A stretch of 46,640 nt of DNA from Alphaproteobacteria bacterium (GTDB lineage Bacteria; Pseudomonadota; Alphaproteobacteria; UBA6615): the NCBI GenBank assembly GCA_002722515.1, contig PBMH01000039.1, forward strand, positions 1-46,640, written 5' to 3'. Positions within the stretch are counted from its first letter, which is position 1. Every line of letters begins with the position of its first letter. The position numbers and the translations under genes were made by a program. Positions 8,370 through 16,454 of the stretch are shown piece after piece. Below the pieces are notes generated by a model, which saw only the letters and a list, made by a program, of their open reading frames with translations, had not been told where the DNA came from and ran no database searches.

Positions 8370-8891
8370 TTAATCCTCGAATATATTGCTTTCAACGTGC
8401 GTGAAAGCCTCGGTTTTCATGAAAACGGCTATTGTGCGAAGCGAAAAGTACACAATTAGTAGAACGCTTATTACAAACATTGTAAGCGTCCAGAGCCAGT
8501 AAGGAAGTTCTAGGTATTCTGTGACCCTGTCGAGCTCATAGTCGAACAGGAATTCTTCCCAGCCATGGCGCGCCAGGAGAAAAAAAATAAAAATCGCAGA
8601 GGCGCAATAGAAGAGAGACATCAATCTTTGCGATTTAGGGTTAACCGCACCGATTAGTAGTTCCATTCGAACATGTCCATGGGAGCGAGTGCACTCTGGA
8701 ATAGCGAATAGAAAGACGAGCAGAAGACCCCACTCCGTGAATTCCATGCCCCAAATAAACGGGCTATTGAAGATATAACGGAGGCCAACATCGACAATAA
8801 CAACAAGAGAAATTGCCGGAAGTATAATTAGACCACCGATTTTATCGAGTGTGCCCGTTATTTTCGAAAGCCAAAGCTCAACGTTTTCCAT
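8370..8891 (-). CDS. dctQ: TRAP transporter small permease subunit DctQ
   Basis: A 173-residue membrane protein with four hydrophobic segments, the small subunit that pairs with DctM. Seen: GLIILPAISLVVIVDVGLRY as the first helix, WGMEFTEWGLLLVFLFAIPE with the conserved glutamates of the second, the HVRMELL loop, a third helix LFYCASAIFIFFLLARHG, and the last helix WLWTLTMFVISVLLIVYF. The ATG at 8891 is preceded by AAGGTGG at good spacing. The gene lies just after an intercistronic hairpin and just before dctM, so its level is probably set below that of the binding protein. Confidence 0.9.
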   Translation of the reverse strand: MENVELWLSKITGTLDKIGGLIILPAISLVVIVDVGLRYIFNSPFIWGMEFTEWGLLLVFLFAIPECTRSHGHVRMELLIGAVNPKSQRLMSLFYCASAIFIFFLLARHGWEEFLFDYELDRVTEYLELPYWLWTLTMFVISVLLIVYFSLRTIAVFMKTEAFTHVESNIFED

Positions 8892-8906
8892 ATTGCCACC
8901 TTAAAT

Positions 8907-8935
8907 ACCCGGCCAGGACGGTATCCTGGCCGGGT
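8907..8935 (-). terminator. Intercistronic stem-loop between dctP and dctQ
   Basis: A 12-base perfect stem (ACCCGGCCAGGA with TCCTGGCCGGGT) closes a 5-base loop 21 bases after the dctP stop and 15 bases before the dctQ start. In the transcript it is followed by ATTTAAGG, not a T-run. Such structures after binding-protein genes are known to raise binding-protein mRNA relative to the permease by stabilisation or partial termination; that role is inferred here. Confidence 0.65.
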
Positions 8936-8956
8936 GTTTAACGATTTAAGCTTACT

Positions 8957-10147
8957 TTAGTAGAGACCTTGCGCGGGGCTATTGGCTGCCTCCGCCATAA
9001 CGTCATTGGCTGGCATAGCCGCATATTTGGCTGCAAGCTTCTTGACGTCTGCAATAAATGCTTTTGCAGGTAGTCCCTTTTTCTCGTTCTTAGCGATGAA
9101 TCGAGCCTCAATTGGTGCAACTGCCGCTTTCCAGCGGTCGAGTTCAGCAGCCGACATATTGATGACCTCGGTTTCACCCATACCTACCATCTTGTCTAGG
9201 TTCTTCTTATCGTAGAGGTCATAAAAGCCCATGCCCTCTGCAATCGCCATTTGCCGAGCCCAGTTGTTCCAGACGACCTTTAGGTCTGCTGGAAGGCTGT
9301 TGTACCAATCGGCACTAAGGCAATACTCGATCGTGAGAAGATTAAAACCGTTAAAGGTACGGTACTTTGTTACCTCGTGGGTTTTAAAGATAAGGGCAAT
9401 AGCATCACTAAAGTGAATGCCGTCAAGCGTCCCTCTCTGCATTGCGGTGTAGGAATCTGCACCCGGCATGGAAACCTGGGTACCACCAATGGCCGCAATA
9501 ATTTCTGAGTGGATTCCGCCACCTGCACGGATTTTCATGCCCTTAGCGTCTGCCAAACTTCTCACCGGCTTATTGGTCCAAAGGTGATACGGGCTGGTGT
9601 GAGCTACGCGAGCGATTTTTACCTTGAAACGCTCATGCTCGTCTTTCAGGTACTTCCCAAAAAGATGTTCCGCGGTTGCGATTGCTTCATGGGAGTTATT
9701 GAAAAGGAAAGGCAAACCGAGACCGTGGACAAGATTGTAGTCTTTGGCCGTATAGAGAGAGAAGCACGGTGCGTAATCAGAAAGCCCGGTTCGGGTTGCC
9801 TTGCGGCCTTCTTTTACGCCATGGACAGTCTTGGACCACGTGTCCTTAACCTTGATTTTGCCGCCGGACATCTCTTCTAGCCGATCAAAACCTTTCCGTT
9901 GCAGTTTCGAGATACCTGCAACTGGCGGGAGATGGCTGGACGTCCTAAGGGTAATAACAGGACCATCATAGGTTACTTTATTATTATTCCCATAATTTCC
10001 GGTCCCGTTGAACCAGGCAGTTGCGCTTCCTAGAAGTTTCTCGGCTTCGGCCGCATTAGACCCTGTTGGGCCTGCATAGGCAGCGCCGCTGGCGAGCATT
10101 GCGAAGCCCGCAGCCGCAGCAGCTATGGTTAGGTTACTTTTTTTCAT
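8957..10147 (-). CDS. dctP: TRAP transporter substrate-binding protein DctP
   Basis: A 396-residue periplasmic solute receptor of the DctP family. Seen: the start MKKSNLTIAAAAAGFAMLAS followed by GAAYA is a clear Sec signal peptide, cleaved near residue 25. ITLRTSSHLPPVAGISKLQRK opens the mature domain, and KPVRSLADAKGMKIRAGGG carries the conserved arginine that usually binds the ligand carboxylate. GADSYTAMQRGTLDGIHFSD is the classic DctP segment. CAGGAGGGAAGTG before the ATG at 10147 decides the start over an upstream frame extension. It is the first gene of the operon and is followed by a stem-loop. The ligand is unknown, though the family mostly takes carboxylates. Confidence 0.92.
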   Translation of the reverse strand: MKKSNLTIAAAAAGFAMLASGAAYAGPTGSNAAEAEKLLGSATAWFNGTGNYGNNNKVTYDGPVITLRTSSHLPPVAGISKLQRKGFDRLEEMSGGKIKVKDTWSKTVHGVKEGRKATRTGLSDYAPCFSLYTAKDYNLVHGLGLPFLFNNSHEAIATAEHLFGKYLKDEHERFKVKIARVAHTSPYHLWTNKPVRSLADAKGMKIRAGGGIHSEIIAAIGGTQVSMPGADSYTAMQRGTLDGIHFSDAIALIFKTHEVTKYRTFNGFNLLTIEYCLSADWYNSLPADLKVVWNNWARQMAIAEGMGFYDLYDKKNLDKMVGMGETEVINMSAAELDRWKAAVAPIEARFIAKNEKKGLPAKAFIADVKKLAAKYAAMPANDVMAEAANSPAQGLY

Positions 10148-10316
10148 CACTTCCCTCCTGTTTAAGAACTTCATTAACTCATGCGGTACATGACACATAA
10201 TTTATTCCGCACGATCGTTACACACATCCACTGTCAAACCTTAGCCGAACTTGAGTTCTTTTTTAAGCAAGTTCACATGAACAGCAGAATCCCTACAAAT
10301 CTCCAATAACGTAACC

Positions 10317-11300
10317 TTATTTTATTGCAAGCGGATTCACCGGTGAGCCGACTGCGCCGGTTATTGGCAGAGCTGGCGCAACGAACATGAATTCGTAGAC
10401 CTTATCCTCGGCACAATCGTCGGCGATATCCTTTAGATAGAAAATCTCACCCATCGTCAGGCCTAGGATCGGAATAGCGATCCAGTGCCACGGCTGGTTG
10501 ATGTTTTCGTCGGTCTCGCATGGGCGGACCTCATTGCCCCACGTGTCGGACGCGTAGCCGGCTATTTCCTTGTTGTATATCCAATCGAGGGTCTCGAACG
10601 CCATGCCCGGCGCATCTCCACCCGCATAGCCGTCCCAGCTACCGTCATTGAGGCAGCGTTCCATCATGCCAGTCCGCAAGACGACAAAGTCACCCTTGCG
10701 CACTTCGACACCTTGCTCCTCGCAGGCCTCGTCAAGGTCCTTATTGGTTATCGGATAGCCGTCTTCCAGACAATCGATGCCCTTCACGCGCGGAAGGTCG
10801 AGGAAGACGCCGCGGCCAGTCATCTTGGCCTTGGTTTTCTCGATTCCTGCCTTCTGTGCGCCAGCAGTGGTGACCTCGCGGCAGTCATACCCGTTCCACA
10901 TGAAGTCCTTATAGAAGACGTGCCCCAAGCCGTCCCACTGGGTACCGCACTGAAGTGGCATCATGATCAGGTCGTCCGCGCCGCGGATGCCACGATGGTC
11001 AAGTACGCCTGCATAGGCGTCTGTGCCCGTGCGAGTCATCATGTGGATAGGGTTGAACCTACCCATGGCGGGATACGGTGTCTTGGCGCCCTGGGGACCA
11101 AACTGGTCGTAGTTAAGCCCCATGGACATGACTTTACCCTTCTTGACGAGTTGGGCTGCTCCGACGACATCCTCGTTTGTGGTGTAGTTCAGAGTTCCAA
11201 TCTCGTCGTCGTCGCCCCATTTGCCCCAGTTCTTGTATTTCTGGGCGTACTCTTCAAGCAGCTCGTGCGTGACGCGCATGTCACTATTCGGATTTGACAT
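10317..11300 (-). CDS. Cyclase-family (kynurenine-formamidase-like) metallohydrolase
   Basis: A 327-residue member of the putative cyclase family (PF04199). This is the longer group, whose metal motif reads QCGTQWDGLGHVF instead of the HxGTHxDxxxHF of kynurenine formamidase. Seen also: DDEIGTLNYTT near residue 32, GRGVFLDLPRVKG, and VRKGDFVVLRTGMM near residue 203. The family hydrolyses N-acyl amides, cyclic imides or lactone-like substrates. GAAGGAAAC lies upstream of the ATG at 11300. It is the nearest gene upstream of the TRAP operon on the same strand, with a 169-base gap likely to hold the dctP promoter. The substrate is not determinable. Confidence 0.82.
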   Translation of the reverse strand: MSNPNSDMRVTHELLEEYAQKYKNWGKWGDDDEIGTLNYTTNEDVVGAAQLVKKGKVMSMGLNYDQFGPQGAKTPYPAMGRFNPIHMMTRTGTDAYAGVLDHRGIRGADDLIMMPLQCGTQWDGLGHVFYKDFMWNGYDCREVTTAGAQKAGIEKTKAKMTGRGVFLDLPRVKGIDCLEDGYPITNKDLDEACEEQGVEVRKGDFVVLRTGMMERCLNDGSWDGYAGGDAPGMAFETLDWIYNKEIAGYASDTWGNEVRPCETDENINQPWHWIAIPILGLTMGEIFYLKDIADDCAEDKVYEFMFVAPALPITGAVGSPVNPLAIK

Positions 11301-11537
11301 CGTGCAGTTTCCTTCGATTTAGCGGTTAGTTTGATGAATTCTGAGCATACTATTTGGCGTCACAGACGATCTTGGAATTGGCCCGCTGCGGAAAATCTCG
11401 GCCAGCATAGGCATGAGACATCCGAAAGCCTCGTCCGGATCAGACGGATCGCAAACTTGGTCTGGCAGAATCTTCAATCGGAAGTGCCGTCATTTTTCCT
11501 CCCTGCCGCCCGTTTGCGAACGATCGTGAAGGATATT

Positions 11538-11565
11538 CAATCAAGCGTTTGATTGAGTCAAACGT
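11538..11565. promoter_or_regulatory. Overlapping inverted repeats, possible operator
   Basis: TCAATCAA-GCGT-TTGATTGA (11538-11557) is a perfect dyad. CGTTTGA-TTGAG-TCAAACG (11547-11565) overlaps it and is also perfect. It lies 6-33 bases beyond the stop of the alpha/beta hydrolase and about 240 bases upstream of the cyclase-family start. The TCAAACG-type half-sites resemble operators of TetR-family regulators, but no regulator gene is present. A weak terminator of the hydrolase gene is the alternative. Confidence 0.4.
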
Positions 11566-11571
11566 CTTACG

Positions 11572-12759
11572 TCAACGCGTGCCGGATTCCAGAACTTCCG
11601 CCGCCCAATCGACCATGTATTCAACCGCCAGCGCGCCATGATCGACCTGACAATGCTCAATACCCCCATCGTCGACCGTGAATACCTTGAGCTCAGCGCG
11701 TTGGCTCTTGGCGGCATCGCGGATAGTTTTTTGGGCCATTTCTAGGGGGATCTGTCGGTCGCCCTCGCCATGCAATACCAATATGGGGCACTGGATATTG
11801 GGTACGGCCTCTTCGAGGTTCATTCTGTCCACCACCTCGAGGATTTCCTCTGCGGAGTTGGTGCCGAACACCCAGTTCATGTGCTCTTCCCAGTGCGATA
11901 CGGAAAGTTTGGTTCCGGTTCCGTCGAGGCGGCCGCGGGTGATCTTGCCGTAGTCATTGATGGCACCCCAGGCAATCGCGCATTTGAGCCGATGCTCGAA
12001 ACCCGCCGCGCGCGGTACGTAGTATCCGCCGAGGCTTATGCCGGCCATGCCGACCCGGTCAGAATCCACATCTGTGCGGGTCTCGAGATAATCCACGGCC
12101 GCACCGGCAGGTACCTCAGTCTCAGGGAATAGCTTCAGGCCGCGCAGACGCAGCGCCTCGCCGACGCCGGGATGATCGATTAGCAGGGTGGAGATACCGC
12201 GCGCGGCATAAGCCTTGGCTACGCCTGCCAGATAGAGAAACTCCTTCATCACGTCGAGGCCGTCGAAATGGATTATGCAGGGTGGCGGACCATCGCCCGT
12301 TACCGCACCTGGATCAGCTGGATAGAACAGCGCCGGCAGGCTGGTGTCTTCTCCATTATGTGAGTATGGCACCTCGACCCACTCGATCGGACCGTCTTGG
12401 CGCTCAACACCCTTCCGGAAAACCTCGAGCATATGTTTGTAAGTTTCGATCCGGATCGGCGCCTCGGACTTGCACATGCGCTCGGCGGTCATAAAATAGA
12501 CGGCGGCCCGAAGATATTTCGCGCTGGCGCTGATCCGGCGCCCGGCCGCGTCGTCCTCGTCGGCCAGCCGCTCGCTGCGCTCGCCTAGCATCATCCATTG
12601 CTTATGCCAGGCATCGTTAGCGTCGTCGTCATTAGCGGCGGCCATAGTCTTGAGCGGCTTTAGTGCCTCGTCGACCTCCGACAGGACAGCGCCAGCGTTG
12701 ATTGCCATCACGGCGGCCATGGACCATGGATAATTGTCGGGGAAATACTCGAACATCAT
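11572..12759 (-). CDS. Alpha/beta hydrolase of the FrsA / pseudooxynicotine-hydrolase type
   Basis: A 395-residue serine hydrolase with a long helical N-terminal region (about 1-120) before the alpha/beta core. This layout is typical of the family containing 2,6-dihydroxypseudooxynicotine hydrolase and FrsA-like esterases, which cut C-C or ester bonds. Seen: PPCIIHFDGLDVMKE as the first strand and oxyanion region, VGMAGISLGGYYVPRAAG with the nucleophile serine, ILVLHGEGDRQIPLEMAQ with the acidic residue and EHCQVDHG near the C-terminus with the likely catalytic histidine. AAGGGAG precedes the ATG at 12759. It lies between the tartrate-dehydratase-like gene and the cyclase on the same strand. 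The substrate is unknown. Confidence 0.8.
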   Translation of the reverse strand: MMFEYFPDNYPWSMAAVMAINAGAVLSEVDEALKPLKTMAAANDDDANDAWHKQWMMLGERSERLADEDDAAGRRISASAKYLRAAVYFMTAERMCKSEAPIRIETYKHMLEVFRKGVERQDGPIEWVEVPYSHNGEDTSLPALFYPADPGAVTGDGPPPCIIHFDGLDVMKEFLYLAGVAKAYAARGISTLLIDHPGVGEALRLRGLKLFPETEVPAGAAVDYLETRTDVDSDRVGMAGISLGGYYVPRAAGFEHRLKCAIAWGAINDYGKITRGRLDGTGTKLSVSHWEEHMNWVFGTNSAEEILEVVDRMNLEEAVPNIQCPILVLHGEGDRQIPLEMAQKTIRDAAKSQRAELKVFTVDDGGIEHCQVDHGALAVEYMVDWAAEVLESGTR

Positions 12760-12816
12760 GTGATTGCACTCCCTTGGATTGGAACCGGGATTTTTTGCCC
12801 CGTGTTAGTTGCGTTT

Positions 12817-13995
12817 CTAGTTGCTGGATAGCTCCGACATAACTTCGTAGAGATCAGCCTGAGACTCGAAGCCAATTCCGGGCCGATCAGGGTCGAGCTT
12901 GAGATACCCGTCAATGATCTCTGCGTCGTCAGCAAAGCCGGAGAACATGCCGAAGGTGTTCGGATAGGATTCACATAACAGCATGCCCAGCCCAGCGGCG
13001 ATGTGCAGCGACATCTGATTGCCGCCGTGGGGCATAACTGAGCTACCGACGGCCCAACCGGTGCCGTGTAACATTTCGATCGTGCGCGCAACGGCGACTA
13101 CGCCATAACTTTGGGGCGGGTCGATCTGCAGCACGTCGTGGTTTGGTCGCATGCCTCCAAAGGTGATGAGGTTTCTCATATCCTGCTGAGAGAATAGATT
13201 TTCGCCCGTCGCCAGCGGCGGTTCGTAGGTCTCTGCCAGCTCGGTCATCAGCGCATAGTCGAGCGGGTCGGTAGGCTCTTCGTACCAGCGAAGTTTATAC
13301 GGAGCCAACGCCCCGGCATAAGCTCTGGCTTCGTCGGGGGTGAGCCCACAATTGGCGTCTACGGCCAGGTTCCAGCCGTCATTACCAACGAGGTTAAGGA
13401 CTGCCTCGAGACGCTCGATGTCTTCCGAGATTGGAGCGCCGCCGACCTTCATTTTGAGTTGGGTGTAGCCCATGTCGAGATACCCACGCATCTCGTCGAG
13501 TAGCTCGGGGATGCCTTTACCGGGCGCGTACCAGCCTCCACCCACATAGACGAACATGTCGGGCTTGGCGCCGCCCGGGTTGTAGCGGTCGGCGATGGCC
13601 TGGTAGGCGGGTTTTTCTTCAATCTTGGCGATTGCGTCCCAGACCGCGACCTCGATGGTGCCGATGCCGACCGACCGGTCGGAATGGCCGCCTGGCTTCT
13701 CGCCCTGCATCATGGCCGCCAGAATCGCCTCGGGGTTGAAATTGTCCCGCGCCTCATCAATCAGGCTATCCGGGTCGGCATCTATGATTCGCGGTATGAA
13801 CCGCGACCGCATCTGCGCGCCGCAGGCATAGCGCCCAGTGGAGTTAAAGGCATAGCCGACAACGGGCTTGCCGTCGCGGATCACGTCGGTGATCACGGCG
13901 ACAATGGAGGTGGTCATTTGACTGAAATCAAACACCGCATTGCGCAGGTTGGAGTTCAGGGGGATCGCGGTCTCGCGGATATCGGTGATCTGCAT
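12817..13995 (-). CDS. Enolase-superfamily dehydratase, D-tartrate dehydratase-like
   Basis: A 392-residue enzyme of the mandelate racemase/muconate lactonising group. It closely recalls D(-)-tartrate dehydratase of Bradyrhizobium in layout and motifs. Seen: NAVFDFSQMTTSIVAVITDV and GYAFNSTGRY in the capping domain, MMQGEKPGGHSDRSVGIGT, the KMKVGG catalytic lysine motif, metal ligands in VDANCG, YEEPTDPLDYAL and ATGENLFS, and the general acid/base histidine in MPHGGNQMSLHIAAGLG. It would remove water from a 2,3-dihydroxy acid through an enolate intermediate. It lies 43 bases downstream of the acyl-CoA synthetase gene on the same strand. Tartrate itself is only one possible substrate, and another hydroxyacid is likely given the neighbours. 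Confidence 0.82.
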   Translation of the reverse strand: MQITDIRETAIPLNSNLRNAVFDFSQMTTSIVAVITDVIRDGKPVVGYAFNSTGRYACGAQMRSRFIPRIIDADPDSLIDEARDNFNPEAILAAMMQGEKPGGHSDRSVGIGTIEVAVWDAIAKIEEKPAYQAIADRYNPGGAKPDMFVYVGGGWYAPGKGIPELLDEMRGYLDMGYTQLKMKVGGAPISEDIERLEAVLNLVGNDGWNLAVDANCGLTPDEARAYAGALAPYKLRWYEEPTDPLDYALMTELAETYEPPLATGENLFSQQDMRNLITFGGMRPNHDVLQIDPPQSYGVVAVARTIEMLHGTGWAVGSSVMPHGGNQMSLHIAAGLGMLLCESYPNTFGMFSGFADDAEIIDGYLKLDPDRPGIGFESQADLYEVMSELSSN

Positions 13996-14038
13996 GATTG
14001 CTTTTTACGATGTCGGGGCGCGGACGCCAAATGTACTT

Positions 14039-15556
14039 TTAAGGCGCCGTGCCCGAGAACCGTTCCTTGACTTCGCGCCTTAGAACCTTTCCCACGGCGC
14101 TGCGCGGTAGTTCCTCGATCAGATGCACTGCCTTGGGTGCCTTCACCGATCCGAGTTCTGCCTTGGCGTGGGCAATCAGATCTTCGGCGCTGGCTGACGC
14201 GCCCTCTCGGAGCTGCACGGCGGCCTCTACGCGCTCGCCCCAGTGATCATGTTCGGCTCCAAAGACCACGCATTCATAGACGTCGTGGTGGCGCACGAGC
14301 GCGCCTTCGACATCGGTCGGATAGACATTGAACCCGCCCGAGATGATTACGTCGCGCAGCCGGTCCCTCAGGAACAGGTAGCCGCGCTCGTCGATCAACC
14401 CGCCGTCTCCGGTGTGCAGCCAGCCGTCCTTAAAGACTTCCGCCGTCGCATTCGGGTTTTTGTAGTAACCCGTCATCGTAAGGCCGCCACGCACGACGAC
14501 CTCGCCGGTCTTGCCGGTCGGGAGAATGTTGCCATCGGGGTCCATGATCTCCACTCGCATCAGCGGCGTCGCCCGGCCCACCGAGCCGTTGTTGGCGTCC
14601 ATCTCCAATTCGGCTGCCGTCATGGTTGTGCAGACCGAGGAGGCCTCTGTCTGGCCGTACAGCGTCTCGAGTGCGCGGGGAAAAACCTGCTGTGCCTCGC
14701 GTACCTTTTCCGGCGGCATGGGGGCGGCGCCGTATATTAGGTGGCGCAGGTTAGGAAATTTGCGCCGCGCGATATCTGGATCGGCCATTGTCTTGTAAAT
14801 CATGGTAGGCGGCATAAAGATCGTGCTAACCCTGCGGTGCTCAAAAGAGTGTAAGATGCGGTCTGGGTCTGGCGTTGGTAGGACGATATTGCGCCCGCCG
14901 ACGGCGAAGATCGGCAGCATCAGGATGAAGGCTGCGTGGCTGACCGGTGCCGCAGCCGCCTGGATGTCTTCGGCGTTCAGGCCAAATACCGACAGGACGG
15001 TGCCGACCAGCGTGGTTCCAGTCCGGTAGGGCTGCATCACCGCCTTGGGTAGGCCCGTCGAGCCACCGGTGAACTTGATCGCCTGCAGATCTCTGTTCTG
15101 GTCAAGCAGATGGCGTTCAGGCCGTTTTCCGCGATACGCATCGATCAGCCCGTCGACGGTATCGTCGCCATGGGACCGACCATTCGTCTCGGCGACGATG
15201 AATGGCATGTCGCCGATATCGAAAGCGTCGCGCGCGGCGTCGTCGGCGATCATTAGATCCGGCTCGACAAGATCCATCAGGGCGGTGTTCTCAGCCTTGC
15301 CTGAGCGCGGGTTCACAGCCACCCAGATATGACCCGCCAGATGGGTTGCCAGGATCGCAACCACGTGCTGGAGATTGTTGAAACCGCATGCGCCGATTCT
15401 GGCCTGCGGTGTCGGCAAGCGCTCCTGCAGTGCGGCGGCGAGTGCTTCGACCCGCGCCAATAGTTCGCGATAAGTTAGCTGTGTTGTATCGTCCTCGAGC
15501 GCTATCCCGTCAGGATTGATCTGGTGGCCCCGGTAAAGCGTGTCGATGGGTAACAT
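14039..15556 (-). CDS. Acyl-CoA synthetase (AMP-binding, class I adenylate-forming)
   Basis: A 505-residue ligase that activates a carboxylic acid to its CoA thioester by way of an acyl-adenylate. Seen: the phosphate-binding loop KFTGGSTGLPKAVMQP, LYGQTEASSVC, the TGDGGLIDERGYLFLRDR hinge region, VIISGGFNVYPTDVEGAL, and the C-terminal catalytic lysine in PRSAVGKVLRRE. The length and motifs suit medium-chain, aromatic or small-acid CoA ligases. It heads the minus-strand group leading into the tartrate-dehydratase-like enzyme and hydrolase. It is divergent from the RidA gene at 15664, and the 107 bases between them should hold both promoters. Confidence 0.88.
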   Translation of the reverse strand: MLPIDTLYRGHQINPDGIALEDDTTQLTYRELLARVEALAAALQERLPTPQARIGACGFNNLQHVVAILATHLAGHIWVAVNPRSGKAENTALMDLVEPDLMIADDAARDAFDIGDMPFIVAETNGRSHGDDTVDGLIDAYRGKRPERHLLDQNRDLQAIKFTGGSTGLPKAVMQPYRTGTTLVGTVLSVFGLNAEDIQAAAAPVSHAAFILMLPIFAVGGRNIVLPTPDPDRILHSFEHRRVSTIFMPPTMIYKTMADPDIARRKFPNLRHLIYGAAPMPPEKVREAQQVFPRALETLYGQTEASSVCTTMTAAELEMDANNGSVGRATPLMRVEIMDPDGNILPTGKTGEVVVRGGLTMTGYYKNPNATAEVFKDGWLHTGDGGLIDERGYLFLRDRLRDVIISGGFNVYPTDVEGALVRHHDVYECVVFGAEHDHWGERVEAAVQLREGASASAEDLIAHAKAELGSVKAPKAVHLIEELPRSAVGKVLRREVKERFSGTAP

Positions 15557-15663
15557 GGGGTGTTCTTTTCATAGTCTACGTCGGATGCGTATTATAAGCG
15601 TAGCAAACCAAATGCTGGGCGCACCATAGAGCGCGCCACGGTCTCACATTCTGGGGGGTGAGT

Positions 15664-16089
15664 ATGGCGAAGAAGATCGAACATTGTCACTGGCCCGACG
15701 CGCCCGATATCTGGATGCCCTATGCGCCGGCAATCAAGGTTACCGGCGGCACGACTGTCTATCTTGCGGGTGTGACGGCAGCGCCGGTCTACCACAGCCA
15801 CCCTCATGTGCCTCAGGAGTTCGCCGACATGCCCGCCGACATGGACGGGCAGGCCCGCGCGGTGCTAGGGAATCTCAGGAGTGGACTCGACGCTGTCGGC
15901 GCGACCTTTGACGACATCGTCACCGCCGATCGGTTCCTAACGGACATGGAACAGCAGGATGATCTCAACCGGGTGTGGGCCGAATATTTCGGCGATTCCA
16001 AGCCAGCCACTACTACGGTGCAAGTCGTTCGACTCGCGACGGACCCGCGTTGCGTCCTCGAGGTCAACGCGATAGCCGTGATCGACTGA
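15664..16089 (+). CDS. RidA/YjgF-family protein with YHSHPHV insert
   Basis: A 141-residue Rid-family protein, paralogous to the one at 6538-6966. Seen: TVYLAGVTAAPVYHSHPHVPQEF shares the unusual YHSHPHV with that protein. DIVTADRFLTDMEQQDDLNRVWAEYFGD matches the family, and DPRCVLEVNAIAV retains an arginine in the active-site position. A GGGGGGTG sits before the ATG at 15664, which is preferred to the GTG at 15658. It is divergent from the acyl-CoA synthetase. Its role is probably enamine/imine hydrolysis or a related step in the same catabolic set; the reaction is inferred from family only. Confidence 0.8.
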   Translation: MAKKIEHCHWPDAPDIWMPYAPAIKVTGGTTVYLAGVTAAPVYHSHPHVPQEFADMPADMDGQARAVLGNLRSGLDAVGATFDDIVTADRFLTDMEQQDDLNRVWAEYFGDSKPATTTVQVVRLATDPRCVLEVNAIAVID

Positions 16090-16154
16090 ACTGGTGCGAC
16101 CAGTGTGGCGACGACCGCGTCGTGTGCCGATCGATGAGGTTTGTGGGGAATCAA

Positions 16155-16229
16155 TGGTGCCGTCGGAGTGAATTGAACACTCGACCTCACCATTACCAAT
16201 GGTGCGCTCTACCCCTGAGCTACGGCGGC
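16155..16229 (-). tRNA. tRNA-Thr (GGT)
   Basis: A cloverleaf reads on the minus strand from 16229 to the encoded CCA at 16155. The D arm is GCTC-AGGGGTA-GAGC, the anticodon arm CACCA-TTGGTAA-TGGTG with anticodon GGT, and the T arm GAGTG-TTCAATT-CACTC. The acceptor stem GCCGCCG/CGACGGC has one C-A mismatch at 5:68; all other pairs are Watson-Crick. Confidence 0.95.
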
Positions 16230-16454
16230 ACAATGTTCGAAAACGCGCGGTTTATGCCATGAGCATAGCCCTGCAGCAAGGCTCCGGTTGGCGCACAATG
16301 CGCGCCGTGCAAAAATTGTTGCGGATCGGTTCACAATCCCGGCAGAGCCTGCAGCATTGGTCGACCTTTTATATAAGGAGTTACAATGTAACCGTCGGCG
16401 TCCTTTTTACGACGCGTTATCCGAGTAGTCATAACATCCACAATGGAGCCCCCC

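Noticed and set aside
10485-11297. A 270-codon plus-strand frame opposite the cyclase-family gene
   Set aside because: It is a GC-driven antisense shadow; the minus-strand frame carries the QCGTQWD metal motif.
16090-16120. Small hairpin CTGGT-GCG-ACCAG after the second RidA gene
   Set aside because: Only five pairs and no T-run, so it is not called a terminator.
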